Positions 42,230 to 51,433 of a stretch of 64,000 bases of DNA are shown one piece after another (the stretch's first letter is position 1; every line of letters starts with the position of its first letter). A program made the translations under genes and the position numbers. The notes under the pieces are model-generated. The model was not told where the DNA came from. It did no database searches and worked only from the letters and a program-made list of their open reading frames with translations. The stretch spans positions 248,001-312,000 of the forward strand of contig NZ_WHSB02000003.1 of the NCBI RefSeq assembly GCF_010994755.1. Reading direction: 5' to 3'. Source of the stretch: Shinella lacus. GTDB lineage: Bacteria > Pseudomonadota > Alphaproteobacteria > Rhizobiales > Rhizobiaceae.

Positions 42230-45200
42230 CTACACCCCGCCACCCTGCGGCAGCGCGTTGAGCTGCGCCGAGGTCATCGCGGCAAGCTGGCCGGGCGTAA
42301 AGGCGCTCGCCTGTTCGGTGCCTAGTCCGGCGAGCGTTGCCGTGCTCAATCCCGAAATGGCGTTCGAGCTCAGCGCGAGGATGTGCTCGGGCGTGAAGGA
42401 ACCGAGGTCGTCCGCACCCAAGGCCGCCGCCTGCGTTGCCGTCAGCGCGCCGACCTGCGCGGTCGAGAGCGCGCCGATCTGCTGGGCGCTCAAGGCCGAC
42501 ATCTGCCCGTAGGTGAGAGCGGCAACCTGCCCGGTCGAAAGGGCGGTGATCGCATCGCTGGAAAGCGAGCCGATGGCCGCCGTGGACAGGCCCTTGATCG
42601 CGGCTGCGCTGATGGCGGACAGCTCGGCGGTCGAGATGGTCTGCATCTGCGCGGTGGTGAGGCCGCCGATACCCGGCACGGCGAGCGCACCGATCTGGGC
42701 GAGCGAGAAGGCCTCGACCTGGTCCGTGCTGAGCGCTGCGACCTGGGCGCTGCTGAGACCGCCGACCTGGGCCGTCGTCAGCGCCGCGATCTCGGCTTCG
42801 GTGAGCGTCGCGAGATAGCTCGCCGGCACCCCCTTGATGGCATCGGCGCCGATCGCCGCCAGCTTGGCCGGCGTGAAAGTGTCGAGCGCCTGTGTCGACA
42901 GGCCCGCAAGCGCAGCCGAGCCGAGCCATCCGATCTGGCCGGCGGACAGCGCCTCGACCTGTTCCAGGCTCATTCCGGCGGCCTGCGGCCCGGTGAGGCC
43001 GGCGATCCCGCCGGCGCTCAGCGCAGCAACCTGCCCCGGGGTCAGCGCCACGATGTCTTCCACGTCGAGGGCTGCCACCTGCTTGGAGCCGAGGGCCGCG
43101 AGCTGCTGGTTGGTGAGCGCGCTCACCTGGCTGGAGCTGAGAGCCGCGACCTGGGCCGTGGTGAGCCCGCCGATGCCGGTTGCACTCAGCGCCGCGATCT
43201 GGCTGGCCGAGAAGCCGGCGAGCACGGCCGGCGACAGGCCGGTGATGGCGGAGGCGCCGATCGCCGCCATGTCGGCGGTCGAAAACAGCGCGATATCGCC
43301 CGCATCCAGCGCCGCGATCTGCCGCGAGCTGAGAGCTGCAACCTGCGCGCTGGTCAACGCCTCGACCTGATCGGAGGTCAGCGCCGCCATCTGGTCGCTC
43401 GACAGGCCCGATATGCCCGTGGGGCTGAAAGCGGCGATCTGGCCGGTGGTGAGCGAGGCGAGCATGGCCGTCGTCAGGCCGGCAATGGCGCGCGAATTGA
43501 TCGCGGCGAGGTCGCCCGGCGAGAACAGCTCCAGATCGTCCGCGCCGAAGGCGGCGATCTGCGTCGAGCTCAGCGCGGCGATCTGCGTGCTGGTCAGTGC
43601 CTCGGCCTGAAGGGTCGAGAGGGCCGCGATCTGGGTGGTGCTGAGCGCGGCGATGCCGGCGGTGCTGAGCGCGGCGATCTGCGCCGGTGACAGGACGGAA
43701 AGGTCGTTCGTTCCGAGCGCGCCCACCTGCGTGAAGCCGAAGGCGGCGAGCTGCGCCGTCGTCAATGCCTCAAGCTGGAAGGTGTTGAGCGCGTCGATCT
43801 GCACGCTGGTGAGGCCGGCGGCATTCAGCGCGGCGATCTGGCCGGTGGCGAGGGCGGCGATCGTCGCTGTCGACAGGCCCGCGACCGCGCTGGAGGAGAT
43901 GGCGGCGATCTCGCCGGCCGTGAAGGTCTCCATCCGGTCCGGCGCGAAGGCGGCGATCTGCGTGGAGCTCAACGCGGCGACCTGGGCGCTGGTCAGCGCC
44001 TCGGCCTGGAGGGTCGAGAGCGTGGCGATCTGGGTCGAGGTCAGGCCGGCGATACCGGCGGGGCTGAGTGCCGCGATCTGCGTCGGCGACAGGGCGGCGA
44101 TGTCTTCCGTGTCGAGTGCCGCGATCTGCTTGGAGCCGAGGGCGGCGAGCTGCGCCGTGGTGAGCGCGCCGATCTGCTCGCTGGTGAGGGCCGTGATCTG
44201 GCTGCTCGTCATGCCGGAAAGGCCGGCCGGGCCAAGCGCGGCGATCTGGCCCGTCGTCAGGGACGCGAGCATGGCCGTCGACAGGCCTGCCATGGCGCCC
44301 GAGCTGATGGCGGCCATGTCCGCGACGGAGAACGTGTCGAGGTCGTCCATGCCGAGCGCTGCGATCTGGCGCGAGGTGAGGGCTGCGACCTGCGTGCTGG
44401 TGAGGGCTTCGGCCTGGGCGGTGCTGAGCGCTGCGATCTGCTCGGTCGACATGCCGGCAATGGCAGCGGTGCTGAGTGCCGCAAGCTGGGCGGTGGACAG
44501 GGCTGCGATATATTCCGTGCCGAGCGATGCGATCTGGCGTGCGTCGAGCGCCTTGACCTGCGCGGGTGTCAGCGCATCGAGCTGCTGGCTGGTGAAGGCG
44601 GCGATCTGGCGCGGCGCCATGCCGCCGATGGCGGCCGTGCTGAGCGCCGCGACCTGCGCCGTGGAAAGGCCGGCGATCGTTTCGCTCGAAAGCCCCGTGA
44701 TGGCGCCGGCACCGATGGCGGCGATCTCGCGGGTGGAGAAGGTGGCGATCTCGTCCGTCGCGAAGGCCGCAAGCTGGACGGCGCTCATCGCGCCGATCTG
44801 CGTGCTGGTCAGCGCCTCGGCCTGGGCGACGTTAAGAGCTGCGACCTGCCTCGCGGCCATGCCGCTGATGCCGGCCGCACTCAATGCTGCGACCTGGGCG
44901 GCCGAAAGCGAGGCGATCGTGTCGGTGGAGAGGCCAGAAATTGCCGACGAGCCGATGGCGGCAATGTCCTGCGTCGAGAAGGTGGCGATGTCGTCCGGAC
45001 CGAAGGCGGCGAGCTGGGTGGCGCTCAGCGCGGCGATCTGGGCGCTGCCCAGCGCCTGTGCCTGCGCCGTGTTCAGTGCTTCGAGCTGCTGCACGCTCAT
45101 CGCGCCGATGGCGGCGGTGCTGAGCGCCGCGATCTGCGCCGTCGTCAGCGAGGCGATCATCGCCGCCGACAGGCCCTTGATGGCGTTGGAGCTGATTGCC

Positions 45201-48200
45201 GCGATCTCCTTCGTGGTGAAGGTCGCGATGTCGTCGGTGCCGAGTTCCTTGATCTGCTCGGAGGTCAGCGTGCCGATCTGCGCGCTGTTGAGCGCTTCGG
45301 CCTGGGCGGTGGTGAGCACGGCAAGCTGCTGGGAGTTGAAGCCCGCAATGCTGCCGGCATTGAGCGCGCCGATCTGCGCCGTCGAGAGCACCGCCACCTT
45401 GTCCGTTCCCAGCGCCGCGATCTGCGACGAGTTGAGGGCCGCCATCTGCTTGGTGGTGAAGTTGGCGATCTGCGCCGTGTTGAGCGCGGCGATCTGGCTG
45501 GACGTCAGGCCGGAAACGCCGAGCGCGCTCAGCGCCCCGAGCTGTGCCGAAGAAAGCGCGGCGAGGTCTGTGCTGCTCAGCGCCGCGACCTGTCCGCTAT
45601 TGAGGGCAGCGATATGCGCGGTCGTCAGCGCCGCGATCTGGCCGGAAGACAGCGCGGCCACCTGATCGGAGGCCAGACCGCTGATGGCGCCGGCGTTCAG
45701 GAATTCGATCTGCGCGGGGGAAAGCGCCGTGATGTCCTCCGCAAGCGCCTTCACCTGGGCTGCCGTCAAAGCCTTCACCTGGCCGCTGGAAAGCTGGCTG
45801 ACCTGCTGCGAGGTGAGAGCCTCGACCTGGCCGGTCGTCATGCCGGCGACCGCGTTGGTGCTCAAGGCGGCGAGCTGGCTTGCCGAAAGGGCTGCGACGG
45901 TCAGCGTGCTGAGGCCGGCGATGGCGCGGTAGCTGAGCGCCGCGATCTGGGCGGTGGACAGCGCTTGGATGTCTTCCGCTTCGAGGGCTGCGACCTGCGC
46001 GGAGCCGAGGCCGGCGATCTGCGCGGTCGAGAACGCCGCGATCTGCGAAGACGACAGGGCTTCGATCTGCGACGCCGTCATGCCGGACAGCGCGTTGCGA
46101 TCGAGCGCCGCGATCTGCGCGGTCGACAGTCCGGCGACCAGGCTCGCCTCCAGGCCGGCAATGGCCTTGGTACTGATCGCCGCGATATCCGCGGTGGAGA
46201 AGGTCGCGATGTCGGCGGAATCGAGTGCGGCGAGCTGCGTGGAGCTGAGCGCCTTGACCTGAAGCGCCGTCAACGCCTCGACCTGCGCGGTGCTCAGCGC
46301 ATCGAGCTGTGCCGTGGTAAGGCCGGTGATGACGGCGGTGCTGAGCGAGGCGATCTGCAGCGTGCTGAGCGCCGCGAAGAAGTCGTCGCCCATGCTGGCG
46401 ATCTGGCCCGGCGCGAGGCCGGCGATCTGGGTCGGCGACAGCGCGGCGATCTGGGCACTCGTCAGTTCCCCGAAGGCGGCCGAGTTGATGCCCTGCATGG
46501 CCTTGGTGTTGATCGCCGCCATGTCGGCGGTGGAGAAGGTCGCGATGCCGTCCGCACCGAGTGCCGTGATCTGCTTGGCGCTCAGCACGCGCACCTGCGT
46601 CGGCGTGAAGGCCTCGATCTGGTCGGGCGAAAGCGCTGCGAGCTGCGTGGCCGTGAGGCTGGCGATGACGGCGGTGCCGAGGGCGGCGATCTGTTCCGTC
46701 GTCAGCCCGGCGATGGCGTCGCTCTTGAGGCCGGTGATGGCCTTGCTGTTGATCGCGGCGAACTGGGCGGGCGTCAGCGCGGCCAGCGCATCGCTGTCGA
46801 GGGCGGAGAGCTGCGAGGCATTGAGCGCGCTGATTTGGCCCGGCGACAGTGCCTGGACCTGCTCGATGGTGAGGGCGCGCGACTGCGCCACCGTGAGGCC
46901 GGTGAGCGCGCCGCTGTTCATCGCGGCGATCTGGTCGGTTGTCAGCTCCGCCAGCGCATCCGTGCTGATGCCCGAAATCCCGCGATTGGTGAGCGCCGCC
47001 ATGTCGGCGGTGGAGAAGGTGGCAAGCGCCTCCGGCGTCAGCGCCGCGAGCTGGAGGGCGTTGAGCGCCCGGACCTGGGTCGGCGACAGTGCTTCGACCT
47101 GGTCGGTATCAAAGGCAGCGAGTTGCGCCGGCTTGAGGGCTGCGATCTGCGCGGTGGTGAGGGCCGCGATCTGGGCGGTGGTGAGGTTGGCGAGCGCGTC
47201 GCTGCCAAGGCCGCTCAGCGCATTGTTCTGGATCGCGGCGATGTCGGCGGCCGAGAACTCTTCCAGCGCATCGAGCGTGAACGCGCCAAGCTGGAGCGCG
47301 CTCAGCGCCTTGACCTGCGAGGGCGTCAGGGCTGCGGCCTGGGAGAAGCTGAGCTCCGCGATCTGCTGGGTGGTGAGGCCGGGAATGGCCTTGGCGCTGA
47401 TGGCGGCGATATGGGCGGGCGACAGGCCGGCAATGGTGGCGGTGCTGAGGCCCGCGATGGCGCTTGCCGAAAGGGCGGCGATATCCGCCGTCGAGAAGGT
47501 CGCGATGTCGATGTCGTCGAGCGCGGAGAGCTGCGCGGCGGTAAGCGCCTTAACCTGGGTTGGCGAGAGGGCTTCGACCTGCTCGGTTGCGAAGGCATCG
47601 ATCTGGTCGGTGGTGAGGCCGGAAATGGCCTTGCTATTGATGGCGGCGATCTGTGTGGTGGTGAACGAGGTCACGCCCTCCGCGCCGAATGCCGCGATCT
47701 GCTTTCCGTCGAGCGTATTGATCTGGGCGCCGGTCAGTGCCGCGATCTGGTCTGCCCTGAGGCCGGCGATCGCGGCGGAGCCGAGACCCTTGATCGCCTT
47801 GTCGTTGATGGCGGCGATGGCGCCGCTCGACAGCGCCGCGACGTCGTCGGAGGAGAGGGCGGCGATCTGCGTGGCGTTCATCGCGCGCACCTGCGCCGGC
47901 GACAGGACCTCGACCTGTTCGGTGGTGAAGGCTGCGACCTGCGCGGCCGTCAGGGCTTGGATGACGGTCGGGTTCAGCGCTGCGACCTGCTCGGTCGTGA
48001 GCCCGGCGATCGCCGCGGTGGTGATGCCCGAGAGCGCCCGGTTGGAGATCGCGGCAATATCCTGCACCGAGAAGGTGGCAAGGCCGTCCGCGCCCATGGC
48101 GCCGAGCTGCAAGGCGTTGAAGGCGCGGACCTGTGCGGGCGAGAACGCCTCGATCTGGTCGACGTCCAGAGCGTTGATCTGCGTGGAGGTGAGGCCGGTG

Positions 48201-48886
48201 ACCGCGCTGGTGCTCAGCGCCGGGATCTGCGTGCTGGAGAAGGCGGCGACGGCCGCCGTGCTGAGCGCCGCGATCTGTGCGGGCTTGAGGAGGGCGACCT
48301 GCGCGGTGGTGAGTTCGCGGATCTGGTCGGGCGTCAGCGCGCTTGCCTGCGCCGTCGTCAGGCCGGCAAGTGCCAGCGGGCTCAGCGCGCCGATCTGCGC
48401 GTCGGAAAGGGCGGCGATGGTGGCGGCGCTCAGGCCCTGCACGGCCTTGTAGCTGATCGCGGCCATGTCCTCGGTCGAGAAGGTCTTGATGTCGTCCGGG
48501 CCAAGCGCCTGGAGCTGGGCGGCGCTCAGCATGCGCACCTGCGCGGCCGTCAGCGCCTCCGCCTGGTCCTCCGTGAGCGCGCCCATCTGCCGCGTGGTGA
48601 GCGCGCCGATCTGCGACGGCGTCAGGCTTTCCACGTCGGCCTTGCTCAGCATGCCGAGCTGGTCGAGCGTCAGGCCGATGATCGCGCTCTGCGAAATGGC
48701 GCTGAGCTGGCGAGAGCTGAGGACATCAATGTCCTCGTTCTCCAGCGCGGCGATCTGTGCGGAGGAAAAGGCGCCGAGCTGGCCCGTCGAGAGCGATGCC
48801 ACGTCCTCCGTCGACCAGCCCTTGATCGTCGTTGCCGAGAGCTGCTTGATCTGGGCGATGCTGTAGGAGGAAACGGTCGACGGCAT
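42230..48886 (-). CDS. giant octapeptide-repeat protein (2218 residues)
   Basis: Nearly the whole protein is tandem eight-residue units of the form [L/F/I]-[S/T]-x-x-[Q/D/A]-[I/V/L]-x-[A/G], for example LSTAQIAA and LTPAQVKA; about 275 units fit in the length. No signal peptide, no membrane span, no cysteine seen, few aromatic or basic residues, and no RTX nonapeptides. The first residues are MPSTVSSYSIAQIKQLSA and the end is LPQGGGV. Ser/Thr-x-x-Gln/Asp is a helix N-capping pattern, so each unit may be a cap plus a short helix in a long solenoid. Start at 48886 follows AGGAATTTGCTC. Function unknown; adhesin, surface or intracellular scaffold are all possible. Confidence 0.85.
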   Translation of the reverse strand: MPSTVSSYSIAQIKQLSATTIKGWSTEDVASLSTGQLGAFSSAQIAALENEDIDVLSSRQLSAISQSAIIGLTLDQLGMLSKADVESLTPSQIGALTTRQMGALTEDQAEALTAAQVRMLSAAQLQALGPDDIKTFSTEDMAAISYKAVQGLSAATIAALSDAQIGALSPLALAGLTTAQASALTPDQIRELTTAQVALLKPAQIAALSTAAVAAFSSTQIPALSTSAVTGLTSTQINALDVDQIEAFSPAQVRAFNALQLGAMGADGLATFSVQDIAAISNRALSGITTAAIAGLTTEQVAALNPTVIQALTAAQVAAFTTEQVEVLSPAQVRAMNATQIAALSSDDVAALSSGAIAAINDKAIKGLGSAAIAGLRADQIAALTGAQINTLDGKQIAAFGAEGVTSFTTTQIAAINSKAISGLTTDQIDAFATEQVEALSPTQVKALTAAQLSALDDIDIATFSTADIAALSASAIAGLSTATIAGLSPAHIAAISAKAIPGLTTQQIAELSFSQAAALTPSQVKALSALQLGAFTLDALEEFSAADIAAIQNNALSGLGSDALANLTTAQIAALTTAQIAALKPAQLAAFDTDQVEALSPTQVRALNALQLAALTPEALATFSTADMAALTNRGISGISTDALAELTTDQIAAMNSGALTGLTVAQSRALTIEQVQALSPGQISALNASQLSALDSDALAALTPAQFAAINSKAITGLKSDAIAGLTTEQIAALGTAVIASLTATQLAALSPDQIEAFTPTQVRVLSAKQITALGADGIATFSTADMAAINTKAMQGINSAAFGELTSAQIAALSPTQIAGLAPGQIASMGDDFFAALSTLQIASLSTAVITGLTTAQLDALSTAQVEALTALQVKALSSTQLAALDSADIATFSTADIAAISTKAIAGLEASLVAGLSTAQIAALDRNALSGMTASQIEALSSSQIAAFSTAQIAGLGSAQVAALEAEDIQALSTAQIAALSYRAIAGLSTLTVAALSASQLAALSTNAVAGMTTGQVEALTSQQVSQLSSGQVKALTAAQVKALAEDITALSPAQIEFLNAGAISGLASDQVAALSSGQIAALTTAHIAALNSGQVAALSSTDLAALSSAQLGALSALGVSGLTSSQIAALNTAQIANFTTKQMAALNSSQIAALGTDKVAVLSTAQIGALNAGSIAGFNSQQLAVLTTAQAEALNSAQIGTLTSEQIKELGTDDIATFTTKEIAAISSNAIKGLSAAMIASLTTAQIAALSTAAIGAMSVQQLEALNTAQAQALGSAQIAALSATQLAAFGPDDIATFSTQDIAAIGSSAISGLSTDTIASLSAAQVAALSAAGISGMAARQVAALNVAQAEALTSTQIGAMSAVQLAAFATDEIATFSTREIAAIGAGAITGLSSETIAGLSTAQVAALSTAAIGGMAPRQIAAFTSQQLDALTPAQVKALDARQIASLGTEYIAALSTAQLAALSTAAIAGMSTEQIAALSTAQAEALTSTQVAALTSRQIAALGMDDLDTFSVADMAAISSGAMAGLSTAMLASLTTGQIAALGPAGLSGMTSSQITALTSEQIGALTTAQLAALGSKQIAALDTEDIAALSPTQIAALSPAGIAGLTSTQIATLSTLQAEALTSAQVAALSSTQIAAFAPDRMETFTAGEIAAISSSAVAGLSTATIAALATGQIAALNAAGLTSVQIDALNTFQLEALTTAQLAAFGFTQVGALGTNDLSVLSPAQIAALSTAGIAALSTTQIAALSTLQAEALTSTQIAALSSTQIAAFGADDLELFSPGDLAAINSRAIAGLTTAMLASLTTGQIAAFSPTGISGLSSDQMAALTSDQVEALTSAQVAALSSRQIAALDAGDIALFSTADMAAIGASAITGLSPAVLAGFSASQIAALSATGIGGLTTAQVAALSSSQVSALTNQQLAALGSKQVAALDVEDIVALTPGQVAALSAGGIAGLTGPQAAGMSLEQVEALSAGQIGWLGSAALAGLSTQALDTFTPAKLAAIGADAIKGVPASYLATLTEAEIAALTTAQVGGLSSAQVAALSTDQVEAFSLAQIGALAVPGIGGLTTAQMQTISTAELSAISAAAIKGLSTAAIGSLSSDAITALSTGQVAALTYGQMSALSAQQIGALSTAQVGALTATQAAALGADDLGSFTPEHILALSSNAISGLSTATLAGLGTEQASAFTPGQLAAMTSAQLNALPQGGGV
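42270..48870 (-). repeat. 24-bp tandem repeat array with ~240-bp higher-order period
   Basis: The DNA repeats every 24 bp. A marked segment (codons for a TFSTADxAAIS-like stretch) recurs at steps of mostly 240 bp (10 units), with some of 168 bp (7) and 336 bp (14): for example the TGGAGAAGGT string at plus positions 46195, 46531 and 47011, with variants at 46771 and 47251. This points to growth by duplication of a ~80-residue block. Long opposite-strand ORFs here are artefacts of the repeat. Confidence 0.85.
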
Positions 48887-49090
48887 GAGCAAATTCCTGG
48901 AAAAATGAAGACGAAAGAACTGTAAATCCGCGTTCTGGCAGATTGCCTGATACAGCGAGGAGCTTGCCTGAGCCTGAAGTTCGGAATCGTCGCCGCAGGC
49001 GCCTTGGGGCACCGCGTTTAAGCCCCGCAAAGGACGCTCCGCCGTGGGCTGGCGGATCAAGGAAATCAGCAGTGTGAGCGTGGTCGTTCA

Positions 49091-49115
49091 GCGAGCCGGG
49101 ACGGCCCCGGCTCGC
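49091..49115 (-). terminator. hairpin downstream of the hut-like operon
   Basis: Perfect 10-bp arms GCGAGCCGGG / CCCGGCTCGC with a 5-nt loop, 8 bp after the lyase stop on the minus strand. No T-run follows. The rest of 48887-49122 shows no further gene and must hold the promoter of the repeat-protein gene. Confidence 0.6.
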
Positions 49116-49122
49116 GGCCGAA

Positions 49123-50610
49123 TCAGGCTTCGGTGCTGTGCAGGAGCGCGCGCAGGACGGCGACCATGCCGTTCAGCGGCCGGTCGTCGCGATAGACCGG
49201 GACGGCATCGCGAATCCGCGCGTAGAGCGCGGCGGTGCCGGCAGCCTTGCCGCTGGCGTTCGGCTGCATGTCATAGGCCTGGGCGGCGCTCATGACCTCG
49301 ATCGCCAGCACGGCTTCGAGATTGGCGATGATCGCCAATGCCTTGTCCGCCGCGGGCGTCGCGTGGGTGAGGATGTCTTCCTGCAAGGCCGAGGTGATGC
49401 CGCCATCGAGGCTTGCCGGCGCCGCAAGCCGCCGGTTTTCCGCGACGAGGCTTGCTGCCGTGTACTGGATGATCATGAAGCCGGAGGCGACCCCGCTGCC
49501 TTCCGCGAGGAAGGCGGGCAGGCCGCTCACCAGCGGATTGACGAGCCGGTCGATGCGGCGCTCGGAAATGGCCGCCAGTTCCGCCGCGGCAATGGCAAGA
49601 CCGTCCATTGCGAGCCCGAGGGCGGCGCCGATGGCATGGGCCTGCGAATGCACCTCAGGTGCCTCCGGCGAGCCGGTGACGACCGGGTTGTCGGTAACGC
49701 TTCCAAGCTCCCGGTTCACGACTTCGGCGATCTGAGCCACGCTGTCGCGAACCGCGCCATGCACCTGCGGCACACCGCGAAGGCTGAGCGGATCCTGCGT
49801 GCGCGAGCCCGCCGATTGCGCGAGCAGCGGGCTGCCGGCAAGCAGGCGGCGCAGGTTTTCCCCGACGGTCTGGAGCCCCGGCGAGGTGCGCAGCGCCAGC
49901 GGTGCCGCGGCAAACGGGTCCGCCTGCGCGCCGAGGTTTTCGTAGCTCATCGCAGCCGCCGCATCCGCCCAATCGAGCAGGTGCGTCGTGCGGGCGAGGG
50001 CGAGGCTGGCGAGGCCGGTGGCACAGGGCGTGCCGTTGACGAGGCTGAGGCCTTCCTTGGCTCCCAGCACCAGGGCCGAGCGGTTGAGCCTGTCCAGCGC
50101 CTGCCGTCCGGAGATCGTCTCGCCCTTGTGGCGGGCCTCGCCTTCGCCGATCAGCACGAGGCCGATGGCGGCGGCGTGGGTGAGGTAGCCGACCGAACCC
50201 TTCGAAGGAATGATCGGCAGGATATCGCCATTGAGCAGCGCCAGCAGCGTCTCGACCGTCTCGACGCGCACGCCGGAATAGCCATGTGCAAAATTGGCGA
50301 TCTGGGCGGCCATCACGGCGCGGGTCTCTTCGCGGCCAAGCGGTTCGCCGACGCCACAGGCGTGGCTGAACAGGATGTTGCGCGACAGTGCCTGCTGCTG
50401 GGGTATGTCGACGATCACGTCGCAGAGCGCGCCGACGCCGGTGTTGATGCCGTAGCCGCGCACGCGCTTTTCGACGAGCGCATCGACCACGGCGCGTGCG
50501 GCTGCGATGCGCTGCCATGTGTTGTCCGACAGGGAGAGCGCCGCGCCCTTGGCGACTGCGGCGATCTCCTGCCAGGTCAGCGGACGATCGAGGACGATCG
50601 TATCAGGCAT
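49123..50610 (-). CDS. hutH2: HAL/PAL-family lyase lacking the MIO tripeptide (HutH2-like)
   Basis: 495 residues, the length and order of histidine ammonia-lyases. The conserved Tyr loop (VRGYGINTGVGAL, near 53) and the NGTPCATG, QDPLSLRGVPQVHG and EVHSQAHAIG blocks are present. However, where histidases read GSVGASGDLAPLAH, this protein reads GSVGYLTHAA, so the Ala-Ser-Gly that cyclises to the MIO electrophile is absent. MIO-less members can still eliminate a better leaving group such as trimethylamine, as in ergothionase. Start at 50610 follows GGAGAAGTTCAGC. It overlaps the ATPase gene by 8 bp, in the order of the S. meliloti hutXWV-hutH2 operon. Confidence 0.8.
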   Translation of the reverse strand: MPDTIVLDRPLTWQEIAAVAKGAALSLSDNTWQRIAAARAVVDALVEKRVRGYGINTGVGALCDVIVDIPQQQALSRNILFSHACGVGEPLGREETRAVMAAQIANFAHGYSGVRVETVETLLALLNGDILPIIPSKGSVGYLTHAAAIGLVLIGEGEARHKGETISGRQALDRLNRSALVLGAKEGLSLVNGTPCATGLASLALARTTHLLDWADAAAAMSYENLGAQADPFAAAPLALRTSPGLQTVGENLRRLLAGSPLLAQSAGSRTQDPLSLRGVPQVHGAVRDSVAQIAEVVNRELGSVTDNPVVTGSPEAPEVHSQAHAIGAALGLAMDGLAIAAAELAAISERRIDRLVNPLVSGLPAFLAEGSGVASGFMIIQYTAASLVAENRRLAAPASLDGGITSALQEDILTHATPAADKALAIIANLEAVLAIEVMSAAQAYDMQPNASGKAAGTAALYARIRDAVPVYRDDRPLNGMVAVLRALLHSTEA

Positions 50611-51433
50611 GCTGAACTTCTCCTGCGCCGGCGCGGCGCTGCACGAAGCGGGCGACATAGTCGTTCGCCGGGCTGTTCAAGATTTCACTCGGCGTGCCGA
50701 CCTGTACCAGCTTGCCGTCCTTCAGGATCGCGATCTGCGCGCCGATGCGCAAGGCCTCGTCGAGATCGTGCGTGATGAAGACGATGGTCTTGTGCAGGTT
50801 CTTTTCGAGCTGGAGAAGCTGGTCCTGCATGTCGGCGCGGATCAGCGGGTCAAGCGCGGAAAACGCCTCGTCCATCAGGATGACGTCGGTATCGGCCGCC
50901 AGCGCCCGGGCAAGCCCGACGCGCTGTTTCATGCCGCCGGAAAGCTGGTGCGGGAACTTGTTCTCATAGCCCGCAAGGCCGACCGTCTCGATCCACTTCA
51001 TGCCGATGGGCGCGGCATCCGCCTTGGTCAACCCGCGCACGCGCTGGCCGTAGACGACGTTCTGCAAGACCGTGCGGTGCGGCATCAGCCCGAAATTCTG
51101 GAACACCATGCTGACGCGGCGGTTGCGGAAGTCGCGCAGTTCCTTCGCCTTGAGGTCCAGCACATTGCTGCCGTCGACGAGAATCTCGCCGCTGGTCGGC
51201 TCGATCAGGCGGTTGATGTGGCGCACCAGCGTCGACTTGCCGGAGCCCGAAAGCCCCATGATGACGAAGACGCGGCCGCCGGGAATGTCGAGGCTGACAT
51301 TGTCGAGGCCGACGCTGCACCCGGTCTTGGCGAGGATGGCGCCCTTGTCGGCACCGTCCTTGGTCATCGCCAGCGCGGCCTTCCAGTTGCCGCCGAAGAT
51401 CTTGGAAACGTTGCGGATTGCGATGTCAGTCAT
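50603..51433 (-). CDS. hutV: betaine/histidine ABC transporter ATPase (HutV/ProV-like)
   Basis: 276 residues. Walker A MGLSGSGKSTL, signature LSGGMKQRVGLARAL, Walker B VILMDEAFSALD and HDLDEAL switch region; VFQNFGLMPHRTV is typical of quaternary-amine (ProV/OpuAA) ATPases. It lacks the C-terminal CBS domains of osmo-regulated ProV/OpuA, in line with a catabolic rather than osmotic role. Start at 51433 overlaps the permease stop by 8 bp. Confidence 0.88.
   Translation of the reverse strand: MTDIAIRNVSKIFGGNWKAALAMTKDGADKGAILAKTGCSVGLDNVSLDIPGGRVFVIMGLSGSGKSTLVRHINRLIEPTSGEILVDGSNVLDLKAKELRDFRNRRVSMVFQNFGLMPHRTVLQNVVYGQRVRGLTKADAAPIGMKWIETVGLAGYENKFPHQLSGGMKQRVGLARALAADTDVILMDEAFSALDPLIRADMQDQLLQLEKNLHKTIVFITHDLDEALRIGAQIAILKDGKLVQVGTPSEILNSPANDYVARFVQRRAGAGEVQHA

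Noticed and set aside
42270-48870. Tandem array as a possible CRISPR locus
   Set aside because: Units are 24 bp without unique spacers, lie in one open frame, and no cas genes are near.
45614-48925. 1103-codon plus-strand ORF over the repeat gene, rich in Arg, Gly and Asp
   Set aside because: It is the antisense of the 24-bp repeat array; the repeat keeps stop codons out of other frames. There is no ribosome site and the minus-strand reading has the regular octapeptide.
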